Assembly: GCA_904420445.1 (NCBI GenBank)
Contig: CAJFVJ010000001.1
Span: forward strand, 788,162-852,161
Direction: 5' to 3'
From: Candidatus Adamsella avium
Lineage (GTDB): Bacteria > Cyanobacteriota > Vampirovibrionia > Gastranaerophilales > CAJFVJ01
Length of the DNA: 64,000 nt
Each line of letters begins with the position of its first letter. Positions within the stretch are counted from its first letter, which is position 1. Below, one piece after another: positions 8,075-15,530 of the stretch. The translations under genes and the position numbers were made by a program. The notes beneath the pieces are model-generated. The model did no database searches. It was given only the letters and a program-made list of their open reading frames with translations, and had not been told where the DNA came from.

Positions 8075-9394
8075 ATGAATATTAAGAAAGCAGCCCTCAC
8101 ATTTATATTGTTGTTATTCTCTCAAAGCTGTTTTGCAGTTGACGTTCAGGAACTCAACATAGATTTTTTCAACAAATTCAATGATGAACATTTAAGCTTC
8201 TATATTCAGGAGGCATTGAATAACAATCACGACCTTAAAAAAACTGCACACGTTGTCGAACAATACAGACAGCAGACAAAATATTCACTCGGTCAGGAAC
8301 TTCCTTCTTTGAGTGTAGGTGCAAATTATTTGGGGGTAAAAGTTCCCGAGCTTGATAATTTTCAGCTTAAGAAAAATGCATTTGTGCTCCCTTTTATCGC
8401 AAGTTATGAAGCTGATTTGCTCTTGAAAAACCGTGATAAAACAAGAGCAATAAAGAAAAGTTATGAAGCTGCAAAGTTTAATGAAAAAGCGGTTTATCTT
8501 GCGCTATTGAGCGATGTTGCAGCTGTTTATACAAATATTTTGCGCTATGATGATTTGATTGAAAATCAGGAAGAACTTCTGAAAATACAAGAAGAAATTC
8601 TAAACCGCAACAACAAAAAGTTTGAATACGGTGTCATAAATTTGACAGATTTGAATAACGCAAAAAAGAGTGTTGAAGCATCAAAAAGCACGCTTGAAAA
8701 TCTGAAAAAAGAAAGAGAAACAGCAGTTATGCAACTTGCAGTGCTGATAGGAAATTCTGCTGCAAACACTGCAAATATGAAATTCGGCAATTTTGATAGT
8801 TTTGAATACTCGGGAGATATTCCGAAGGAAGTCAGTTCTGATATAATTTTTGCCCGCCCTGATGTCAAGGCTGCTGAGGCAAATCTTGAGAAAGCACAAA
8901 TTGATGTGAGGGTGGCCAAAAAAGAATTTTTCCCGAGATTCAATATTGTAGGTGTTTGGGCGTTTAATACTATTGCTCCCGGGTCATTTTTTTCATGGGA
9001 ATCTTCTCTTGCTGCTATTCTTGCAGGTGCAACGCAGGATATATTTAAAGGCGGTATGAAAGTTGCCAGACTGAAAATGCAAAAAGCAAAATATGAAGAA
9101 CTCTTTGAAGATTATAACCAAACAAATCTTGAAGCAGTAAAAGAAGTGAATACCTCACTGTGCATAATCAAACATGACAAACAGGTAGAAGCTAACACAA
9201 AGTCTGAACTCGAATATGAACGGCAAAATTTTGGAAATGCAGAAAAGAAACTCAATCAAGGTGTCATTTCTGTTCCTGAATATCTTGTTGCCAAAACAAA
9301 ATTTCTTGAGTCGCAGACAAATTTTACGCAAGCAAAAACTCAGAGAATTATTAACTATTTTACACTCTATAAAGCCGTTGGAGGTCAACTATGA
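8075..9394 (+). CDS. TolC family outer-membrane efflux protein
   Basis: A 439-residue protein with a signal peptide (MNIKKAALTFILLLFSQSCFA). It has the usual two-fold TolC layout: long alpha-helical coiled-coil segments such as 'YLALLSDVAAVYTNILRYDD' and 'KSTLENLKKERETAVMQLAV', 'RPDVKAAEANLEKAQIDVRV' followed by 'ARKEFFPRF'-like strands, then 'ILAGATQDIFKGGMKVARL' and a second helical half. It would form a trimeric outer-membrane channel for the HlyD/ABC proteins encoded next. The start follows AGGGGAA and directly adjoins the regulator's stop; the end overlaps the HlyD start by 4 bases (ATGA). Confidence 0.93.
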   Translation: MNIKKAALTFILLLFSQSCFAVDVQELNIDFFNKFNDEHLSFYIQEALNNNHDLKKTAHVVEQYRQQTKYSLGQELPSLSVGANYLGVKVPELDNFQLKKNAFVLPFIASYEADLLLKNRDKTRAIKKSYEAAKFNEKAVYLALLSDVAAVYTNILRYDDLIENQEELLKIQEEILNRNNKKFEYGVINLTDLNNAKKSVEASKSTLENLKKERETAVMQLAVLIGNSAANTANMKFGNFDSFEYSGDIPKEVSSDIIFARPDVKAAEANLEKAQIDVRVAKKEFFPRFNIVGVWAFNTIAPGSFFSWESSLAAILAGATQDIFKGGMKVARLKMQKAKYEELFEDYNQTNLEAVKEVNTSLCIIKHDKQVEANTKSELEYERQNFGNAEKKLNQGVISVPEYLVAKTKFLESQTNFTQAKTQRIINYFTLYKAVGGQL

Positions 9395-10254
9395 AGAAGA
9401 AATCAGCAGTTATAATATTATTGCTATTGATAATTTTTGCGCTTGCAGGCTTTTGGTATATTAAACAAAGCCGGTTAAATAATGAACTCACACTTTACGG
9501 CAATATAGAAATCAGGCAGGTGGATTTGAGTTTTCAGGTCGCAGGCAGGATTGAAAAACTGCTCAAGGAAGAAGGCGATACGGTGAAAGCTGGAGAGCTT
9601 CTTGCGGTTATGGATGATAAGGATTACCGCTCAAATCTTGAAAAAGCGGAAGCTGAGGTTGAAAAAACTCTTGCGATAAAATCGGATGCCGACTCAAAAT
9701 TTGAACGCAACGCACCGCTTGCAGATGATAATACAATATCAAAACAGGATTACGATACCCTTTTAAACAACAAAAACAGGTCAAAAGCTGACTATGATGC
9801 GGCGGTTGCACAGAAAAATTTTGCGAAAAACCAGCTTGATTATACAAGAATTTATGCACCGGAAGAAGGTATTGTTATGATTAGAGTTCAAGAACCCGGA
9901 GCAAATGTCGCAAAAGGGCAGCCTGTTTATACAATGGCAAAGACAAAACCTGTCTGGGTGAGAGCTTATGTAAACGAAACAGACCTCGGAAACATCAAAT
10001 ACGGACAGGAGGTAAAAGTATTTACCGACACTGTTGACCCGAAAACAGGTAAAAAGCGGGAATATAAAGGGCAGGTCGGATATATTTCACCTGTTGCCGA
10101 GTTCACCCCGAAAACTGTTCAATCAACAGATATTAGAACCAACCTTGTTTATCGCATAAGAGTTTATATCTATGATATTGATGAGTATTTGAGGCAGGGT
10201 ATGCCGGTCACAATAAAAGTTGATTTAAGCAGCGAGGGTAAAGCTCTTAAATGA
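9391..10254 (+). CDS. HlyD family periplasmic adaptor (YbhG-like)
   Basis: A 287-residue membrane-fusion protein. The N-terminal segment (residues 5-22, hydrophobic) is a membrane anchor or uncleaved signal. A biotinyl-lipoyl-like half motif 'VDLSFQVAGRIEKLLKEEGD' follows, then a helical hairpin of about 95 residues rich in Lys and Ala, the second lipoyl half 'RIYAPEEGIVMIRVQEPGA' and a beta-barrel region. It should bridge the inner-membrane ABC permeases and the TolC channel. The layout is like E. coli YbhG. Four-base overlaps with both neighbours indicate translational coupling. Confidence 0.92.
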   Translation: MKKKSAVIILLLLIIFALAGFWYIKQSRLNNELTLYGNIEIRQVDLSFQVAGRIEKLLKEEGDTVKAGELLAVMDDKDYRSNLEKAEAEVEKTLAIKSDADSKFERNAPLADDNTISKQDYDTLLNNKNRSKADYDAAVAQKNFAKNQLDYTRIYAPEEGIVMIRVQEPGANVAKGQPVYTMAKTKPVWVRAYVNETDLGNIKYGQEVKVFTDTVDPKTGKKREYKGQVGYISPVAEFTPKTVQSTDIRTNLVYRIRVYIYDIDEYLRQGMPVTIKVDLSSEGKALK

Positions 10255-11735
10255 ACGCAGTTGAGATAACGAATTTAACGAAAACTTTCGGTTCAACTAC
10301 TGCTCTTGATAACCTCTCTTTGAATATTGAAAAAGGTAAAATCACAGGACTAATCGGGGCGGACGGAGCAGGAAAAACAACGTTATTAAGGACAATTATA
10401 GGGCTTTTAGTGCCAAATAACGGCAATATTTCAACGCTCGGTTACAATCCTGTTGTGCAGAAAGAAGAATTGACTCCGTATATCGGATATATGCCGCAAA
10501 AGTTCGGACTTTATGAGGACTTGACGGTTATTGAGAATTTATCGCTTTATGCTGACTTAAAAAATGTTCCTCATGATTTTGAAAAGATGTTAGAGTTTAC
10601 CAAACTCGCACCGTTTCAAGACAGACTTGCAGGTGCATTATCAGGCGGTATGAAACAGAAACTCGGGCTTGCCTGCACACTGCTCGGAAATCCTGAATTT
10701 TTGCTTCTTGATGAACCTTCTGTCGGCGTTGACCCGATTTCACGCAGAGATTTAATGAAGATGGTGCGGGATATGATTAACCCTCAAACTACAGTCCTCT
10801 GGTCAACCGCATATCTTGATGAAGCTCATAGTTTTGACACTGCTGTTGTCATTGATGAAGGCAAAGTAATTTATGCCGGAAATCCGCATGATTTAGCTCC
10901 GACAGCACAAGAATTTGAAAACAAAGTAATAGAGCTTATGGGCGGATATAAACGGGAAGAATCCTTGATTGCAAAAAATTACGATTATAAAGCCTCAGAA
11001 GTTGACTTAACCGTTGAAGCTGACAACCTCGAAAAGTGTTACGGAAAGTTTTATGCGGTTAAAAATAACACGTTTAAAATCAAAAAAGGAGAGATTTTCG
11101 GACTTTTAGGTCCTAATGGTGCAGGAAAATCAACTTCTTTCAAAATGATGTGCGGACTTGCCCGCCCGACAAATGGAACCGCAAGAATTATGGGAATAGA
11201 TATAACAAAAGAACCAGAAAAAGCCCGCTCAAATCTCGGATATATGGCACAGAAATTCTCGCTTTACGGAAGTCTTACGGTTAGGGAAAATCTTGAATTT
11301 TTTGCCTCTGCTTACGGTATAGGATTTAGAAACAGGATATCTAGAGTTGAAGAGATTATTGATGTGTTTGGTTTGAAGAATTATGCTGACCAGAAAAGCG
11401 AGCAGCTGCCATTGGGCTTAAAACAAAGGCTTTCAATGGCTTGTGCTTTAATTCACAATCCGCCTGTTTTGTTTCTCGATGAGCCGACATCAGGTGTTGA
11501 TGTGATTACAAGACGTGATTTCTGGAATCATATAACATCCCTTGCAAAAAAGGGGGTAACAATACTTGTTACTACACACTTTATGGACGAAGCCGAATAC
11601 TGTGACAGAATAAGCCTTTTTTATAAAGGTGAAACGATTGCTCTTGGAACCCCGCAGGAATTAAAAAACAAAGCTCGAGCTTCTACTATGGAAGAAACCT
11701 TTATAACTTTGATAAAGGAGAGTGAAAAAGAATGA
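10251..11735 (+). CDS. ABC transporter ATP-binding protein with two fused nucleotide-binding domains (YbhF-like)
   Basis: A 494-residue protein with two ABC ATPase domains. The first has Walker A 'GADGAGKTT' (about residue 37), signature 'LSGGMKQK' and Walker B 'FLLLDEPSVGVD'. The second has Walker A 'GPNGAGKST' (about residue 290), Walker B 'VLFLDEPTSGVD' and H-loop 'VTTHFMDEAEYC'. The second signature is degenerate ('LPLGLKQR'), so the two sites may be unequal. It drives export through the two permeases encoded downstream. E. coli YbhF has the same fused form. Starts and stops overlap the neighbours by ATGA. Confidence 0.93.
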   Translation: MNAVEITNLTKTFGSTTALDNLSLNIEKGKITGLIGADGAGKTTLLRTIIGLLVPNNGNISTLGYNPVVQKEELTPYIGYMPQKFGLYEDLTVIENLSLYADLKNVPHDFEKMLEFTKLAPFQDRLAGALSGGMKQKLGLACTLLGNPEFLLLDEPSVGVDPISRRDLMKMVRDMINPQTTVLWSTAYLDEAHSFDTAVVIDEGKVIYAGNPHDLAPTAQEFENKVIELMGGYKREESLIAKNYDYKASEVDLTVEADNLEKCYGKFYAVKNNTFKIKKGEIFGLLGPNGAGKSTSFKMMCGLARPTNGTARIMGIDITKEPEKARSNLGYMAQKFSLYGSLTVRENLEFFASAYGIGFRNRISRVEEIIDVFGLKNYADQKSEQLPLGLKQRLSMACALIHNPPVLFLDEPTSGVDVITRRDFWNHITSLAKKGVTILVTTHFMDEAEYCDRISLFYKGETIALGTPQELKNKARASTMEETFITLIKESEKE

Positions 11736-12901
11736 GAATACTTTTGGCACTCATAAATAAAGAAATCAAACAGATTTTGCGTGACCCGAGCAGTATAATA
11801 ATCGCATTCATACTGCCGTTAATCTCAATAACAATTTACATGTACGGGATAAACTTGGACTCTGCTAAAATTACAATGGGAATAAAAAATGATGACCCGA
11901 ACCCTGAAGTTTCAACACTTGTAAAATCTTTCGGACACAGCAAGTATGTTAATTCAATCTATTTTGATAATGTAAAAGATATTGAAACAGCCATACTCCG
12001 CTCAAAAATAAAAGGAGCTGTAATAATCCCGAATGACTTTTCAACAAAATTGTCCAGAGGACAAAAAGCTGATTTACTGATTATTACGGATGGTTCAGAG
12101 GTTAATACGGCAAATTATGTTCAAAGTTATGCAACAGCTATTGCAAATAGCTGGCTTGCTTCAAGCAAATATGCTTCTTCAATCAAACCTCCTGCAATTA
12201 ATGCGCAAATCCGCACCTGGTACAATCCTGATTTGGACAGCCATTATTTTATTGTCCCCGGGTCAATCGCAATCACAATGACTTTAATCGGTATTTTATT
12301 AACCTCGCTTGTTGTAGCCCGTGAATGGGAAAGGGGAACTATGGAAGCTATGCTTTCAACCTCCGTAAAAGCAATTCACATAGTTCTTGGGAAATACATA
12401 CCGTATTTTATTCTTGGTATGCTCTCGCTTGCGTTTAATATTTTCCTCTGTGTGGTAGTTTTTCAAATACCGTTTAGAGGAAGTTATCTTGTTTTATTTG
12501 GATTAAGCGGGTTATTTCTTTTTACATCACTCGGTATAGGGTTAAATATTTCGTCAGCTTTGAAAAATCAATTTCTTGCAAGCATGGTCTCATTAGGCGT
12601 CGGATTTCTGCCTGCATTAATGCTTTCAGGACTAATGTTTCCCATAAATTCCATGCCTGTATTCTTTCAGCACCTGACAAGAGTTTTGCCGCCGAGATAT
12701 TATGTTTCATTTATAGAAAGTGAATTTATGGCAGGCGGTGTTGCAAGTATCAGGTTAGAAAATGCGATATATCTTACACTTTTAGGGCTGCTGTTTTTTG
12801 CCGTTGTTTGCAAAAATACATCTATGAGATTGGAAAAAGTTTCTACTCATCCTGTATATGAGGGCAGCATTAAAAGGCAAGGAGCAAATAAAGATGATTA
12901 G
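11732..12901 (+). CDS. ABC-2 type transporter permease (YbhS-like)
   Basis: A 389-residue inner-membrane permease. One membrane helix near residues 22-42 follows 'LINKEIKQILRDPSSIIIAF'; a large extracytoplasmic loop of about 130 residues comes next; five helices follow from about residue 175, with the ABC-2 motif 'REWERGTMEAMLSTSVKAIHIV'. It pairs with the next permease as a heterodimer. The C-terminal tail after the last helix is short and basic. Its start overlaps the ATPase gene (ATGA) and its stop overlaps the next start by 8 bases. Confidence 0.92.
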   Translation: MRILLALINKEIKQILRDPSSIIIAFILPLISITIYMYGINLDSAKITMGIKNDDPNPEVSTLVKSFGHSKYVNSIYFDNVKDIETAILRSKIKGAVIIPNDFSTKLSRGQKADLLIITDGSEVNTANYVQSYATAIANSWLASSKYASSIKPPAINAQIRTWYNPDLDSHYFIVPGSIAITMTLIGILLTSLVVAREWERGTMEAMLSTSVKAIHIVLGKYIPYFILGMLSLAFNIFLCVVVFQIPFRGSYLVLFGLSGLFLFTSLGIGLNISSALKNQFLASMVSLGVGFLPALMLSGLMFPINSMPVFFQHLTRVLPPRYYVSFIESEFMAGGVASIRLENAIYLTLLGLLFFAVVCKNTSMRLEKVSTHPVYEGSIKRQGANKDD

Positions 12902-14009
12902 AGATTTTCTCAGACGTGTTATGGCGCTTATAAAAAAAGAATTTATAACAATCTGGAATGACCCGAAAACAAAAGGGATAATAATCGGTCTGCCTTTAAT
13001 GCAATTATTGATATTTGCAAACGCAGTTACAATGGAGGTTAAAAACATTGATGTCGTAACGTTTGACCAATCAAAAACCGTTGAATCACGTGAACTGCTA
13101 TCAAGATTTGAAAATTCTCCGAGGTTCAGAAAATTCTATTATGTAGATAATATGTCTGACTTTAAAAATAAACTGGACACACAGAAAGTTCAAATCGGTT
13201 TGTTGATAAATAATGACTTTTCAAGAAATATTAAATCTGGCAAAACAGCTTCCGTGCAAGTAGTTGCAGACGGCAGGCAGACAAATTCCGCTTCTATTGC
13301 TTCAGGTTATGCTTCGCAAATCATTACTCAATACGGAGCAGAACTCTCTTCACAAAGTGATGAGGCGGGGATTAAGCCCTCTGTAAGGAACTGGTTTAAT
13401 CCGAATCTTGAATATAAGTGGTTTATTCTAACTGTCATCCTTGCAATGTTATCTCTTGTGACAACACTAATCCTGACTGCATTATCAATAGCACGGGAAA
13501 GAGAACTCGGAACATTTGACCAGCTTATCGTAAGCCCATTATCTTCGTTTGAAATCCTGCTTGGCAAATCAATTCCGCCGTTAATTATTGCAATGACCTT
13601 AACTATGGTAATGGCAGGGATAATTATTGCATTTTTCCATATTCCTTTTGCCGGTTCATTTATTCTGTTTATGATATCAATATTTATTTCGCTTCTTGCA
13701 ATAGTTGGAGTCGGATTATTTATTTCAGCAATCTGTAACACTCAGCAGCAGGCAATATTAAGTGTAATGACTTTTATGATGCCAGCCGTGCTTTTATCAG
13801 GCTTTATATCTCCGATAGAAGATATGCCTTTATTCTGGCAATTAATAACATGGTTAAACCCTGTGAGGTTTTTCATGCAGCTTACAAGAGGCATTGTATT
13901 AAAAGGAATGGGACTTGAAGATGTAATCGTAAATCTTATCCCGCTTGTTATTATAGCTTCAATCACTCTAACACTTGCAGGCAGAACGTTTAAAAGAAAA
14001 CTGGGTTAG
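12894..14009 (+). CDS. ABC-2 type transporter permease (YbhR-like)
   Basis: A 371-residue permease, paralogous to the preceding one: 'LIKKEFITIWNDPKTKGIII', large periplasmic loop, then five helices with 'RERELGTFDQLIVSPLSSFE'. The ATG at 12894 is chosen over an upstream in-frame ATG at 12858 because AAGGAG (12879-12884) lies nine bases before it, and the upstream ATG would run 44 bases into the previous gene. It completes a TetR-TolC-HlyD-ABC-permease-permease cassette. The likely substrates are cationic or lipophilic toxic compounds, by analogy with YbhFSR (inference). Confidence 0.92.
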   Translation: MIRDFLRRVMALIKKEFITIWNDPKTKGIIIGLPLMQLLIFANAVTMEVKNIDVVTFDQSKTVESRELLSRFENSPRFRKFYYVDNMSDFKNKLDTQKVQIGLLINNDFSRNIKSGKTASVQVVADGRQTNSASIASGYASQIITQYGAELSSQSDEAGIKPSVRNWFNPNLEYKWFILTVILAMLSLVTTLILTALSIARERELGTFDQLIVSPLSSFEILLGKSIPPLIIAMTLTMVMAGIIIAFFHIPFAGSFILFMISIFISLLAIVGVGLFISAICNTQQQAILSVMTFMMPAVLLSGFISPIEDMPLFWQLITWLNPVRFFMQLTRGIVLKGMGLEDVIVNLIPLVIIASITLTLAGRTFKRKLG

Positions 14010-14065
14010 AAAAGAAAATTTGTGATATAGTTCATATATTGATTTTTGAAAACAGGCGGTGCGGT

Positions 14066-14926
14066 ATGGCAAAATCGACGGTGTATTTTACGAAAGAAAT
14101 TTCTTCAGATAGTCTTTTAAGAATTTATAGAACTCTAGGCGTGCAGCTGAAAGAGAAAGTTGCCGTAAAACTTTCTACCGGAGAACCTGGAGGACACAAT
14201 TTTTTGCAGCCGGGTATGATAAAAGAACTCGTAAAAGAAGTTAACGGAACGATTGTTGAGTGCAACACAGCATATGGCGGTCCGAGAAGCAAAACAAAAT
14301 CACACTGGGAGGTTATGAAAAAACATGGCTTTCTTGAGATAGCTCCCTGTGATATTATGGACGGCGAAAAAGAGATAGCTCTTGAAATCATCGGAGGAAA
14401 ACATCTGAAACAAAATTTTGTCGGAGCGAATTTGCAAAATTATAAGTCTATTTTGATGTTATCGCATTTTAAGGGACATGTTATGGGAGGTTTTGGCGGT
14501 GCGCTCAAAAATATGTCTATCGGAATTGCCTCTGCTCATGGCAAATCACAGATACACAATGCAGGTGGTTTTATAGGAATATCAAAACAAAATGCCTTTC
14601 TTGAAGCAATGGCTGAGGCGTGTAAATCAGTGGTTGATTATATGGGAAGCGAGAATATTGTCTATATCAATGTGGCAAACAGACTGTCCGTTGACTGTGA
14701 TTGTGATTCAAATCCGGCAGAACCAAAGATGGCAGATATAGGCATTTTTGCTTCGACTGACCCTGTCGCTGTTGATCAGGCGTGCGTTGATGCTGTTTAT
14801 CGCTCGCCTGATGAAGGGAAAAAGGATTTAATCAAACGCATAGAGTCAAGAAACGGCATTCATACTATTGAGGTTGCAGAAACACTCGGTTTAGGCAGCA
14901 GAGAATATGAAATTGTTGAGATATAA
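14066..14926 (+). CDS. DUF362 domain-containing protein
   Basis: A 286-residue protein. The DUF362 signature is clear: 'VAVKLSTGEPGGHNFLQPGM', 'TIVECNTAYGGPRSKTKSHW', 'ILMLSHFKGHVMGGFGGALK', 'MSIGIASAHGKSQIHNAG' and 'DIGIFASTDPVAVDQACVDA'. Many relatives have a C-terminal ferredoxin domain; here no 4Fe-4S motif is present, only isolated cysteines such as in 'DCDCDSNP'. The function of the family is not established. ATG at 14066 is preferred to an upstream TTG; GGCGG lies upstream. It stands 56 bases after the exporter operon with no visible terminator between, so read-through is possible. Confidence 0.87.
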   Translation: MAKSTVYFTKEISSDSLLRIYRTLGVQLKEKVAVKLSTGEPGGHNFLQPGMIKELVKEVNGTIVECNTAYGGPRSKTKSHWEVMKKHGFLEIAPCDIMDGEKEIALEIIGGKHLKQNFVGANLQNYKSILMLSHFKGHVMGGFGGALKNMSIGIASAHGKSQIHNAGGFIGISKQNAFLEAMAEACKSVVDYMGSENIVYINVANRLSVDCDCDSNPAEPKMADIGIFASTDPVAVDQACVDAVYRSPDEGKKDLIKRIESRNGIHTIEVAETLGLGSREYEIVEI

Positions 14927-14956
14927 AATATACGAAGTTTTGTTATAAAAACAAAA

Positions 14957-14977
14957 AACTAAGCATAGAGCTTAGTT
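14957..14977 (-). terminator. Small hairpin, terminator-like on the minus strand
   Basis: Arms AACTAAGC and GCTTAGTT around a 5-base loop. On the minus strand it is followed by TTTTTTGTTTTT, so it would stop leftward transcripts coming past tRNA-Asp. On the plus strand there is no T run. Confidence 0.55.
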
Positions 14978-15020
14978 CCGTCTTTGATTTATTGATAAAT
15001 AATCAATTTTTAGTAAATGG

Positions 15021-15038
15021 CGGGAACGACGAGGCTCG
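15021..15038. repeat. 18-base duplicate of the tRNA-Asp 3' end
   Basis: CGGGAACGACGAGGCTCG here is identical to 15209-15226, the 3' end (T-arm side and acceptor) of the tRNA-Asp gene, in the same orientation. It resembles the direct repeat left by integration at a tRNA, but no integrase is visible. Confidence 0.7.
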
Positions 15039-15174
15039 TGTCTTGCTCGGTCGCTTTTAACGGCAATTACGCATTTTGCTAATGTGTTTTCAACACAAAC
15101 GCAAAAACGCTCCAGCCTCAGCTCCCTCGCGCAACTCGCGAATTTGACGAGTCCTCACCATTATCATTCCAATT

Positions 15175-15204
15175 AAAAAAGTCCTACTTTTGTAGGACTT
15201 TTTT
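15175..15204 (-). terminator. Intrinsic terminator downstream of tRNA-Asp
   Basis: Perfect arms AAAAAAGTCCTAC and GTAGGACTTTTTT with a TTTT loop, beginning 4 bases after the tRNA 3' end. It is symmetric, so it works on the minus strand for the tRNA. Confidence 0.85.
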
Positions 15205-15208
15205 AATT

Positions 15209-15283
15209 CGGGAACGACGAGGCTCGAACTCGCGACCTCCTGCGTGACAGGCAGGCGCTCTAACCAGACTGAGCTACGCTCCC
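15209..15283 (-). tRNA. tRNA-Asp (GTC)
   Basis: On the minus strand it folds as a 75-base cloverleaf: acceptor GGGAGCG with CGTTCCC (one G-U pair), D-arm GCTC/GAGC, anticodon stem CCTGC/GCAGG with loop CTGTCAC giving anticodon GTC, and T-arm with TTCGAGC. The discriminator base is G, and CCA is not encoded, which fits the CCA-adding enzyme gene at 25349. A terminator follows 4 bases downstream. Confidence 0.95.
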
Positions 15284-15530
15284 ATTGCCTTTGTGAAATG
15301 ATTATAAAATACTCAAAAAATTTTTGCAACAAAATATTTTTTTTATTGAATAAAATCTGCTAATAACGGGTATAACAATAAATATATTAAAAATACATTA
15401 TTTGTATGATGCCAAGCCTCTAAACGGGCTGTACACTTTGAATAGGGATATTCATAAATAAAAGAAGCTTTTTATAATAGGGATAGCTTCTTCATAATCG
15501 TCAATAAAGGAATATACAGGTGTATCGTCA
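15284..15530. other. Intergenic region upstream of the giant flagellin gene
   Basis: AT-rich spacer of 247 bases. It holds an 8-base inverted repeat (AAGAAGCT at 15462-15469 and AGCTTCTT at 15485-15492) in the presumed leader. A weak sigma-28-like arrangement is visible (TAAA, then a GGGATAG around 15480-15486). No consensus promoter is convincing. A ribosome site AGGTG lies at 15519-15522 just before the flagellin ATG. Confidence 0.4.

Noticed and set aside
15090..15332. 80-codon minus-strand reading frame
   Set aside because: It runs straight through tRNA-Asp and its terminator; the tRNA cloverleaf is complete, so the frame is by chance.
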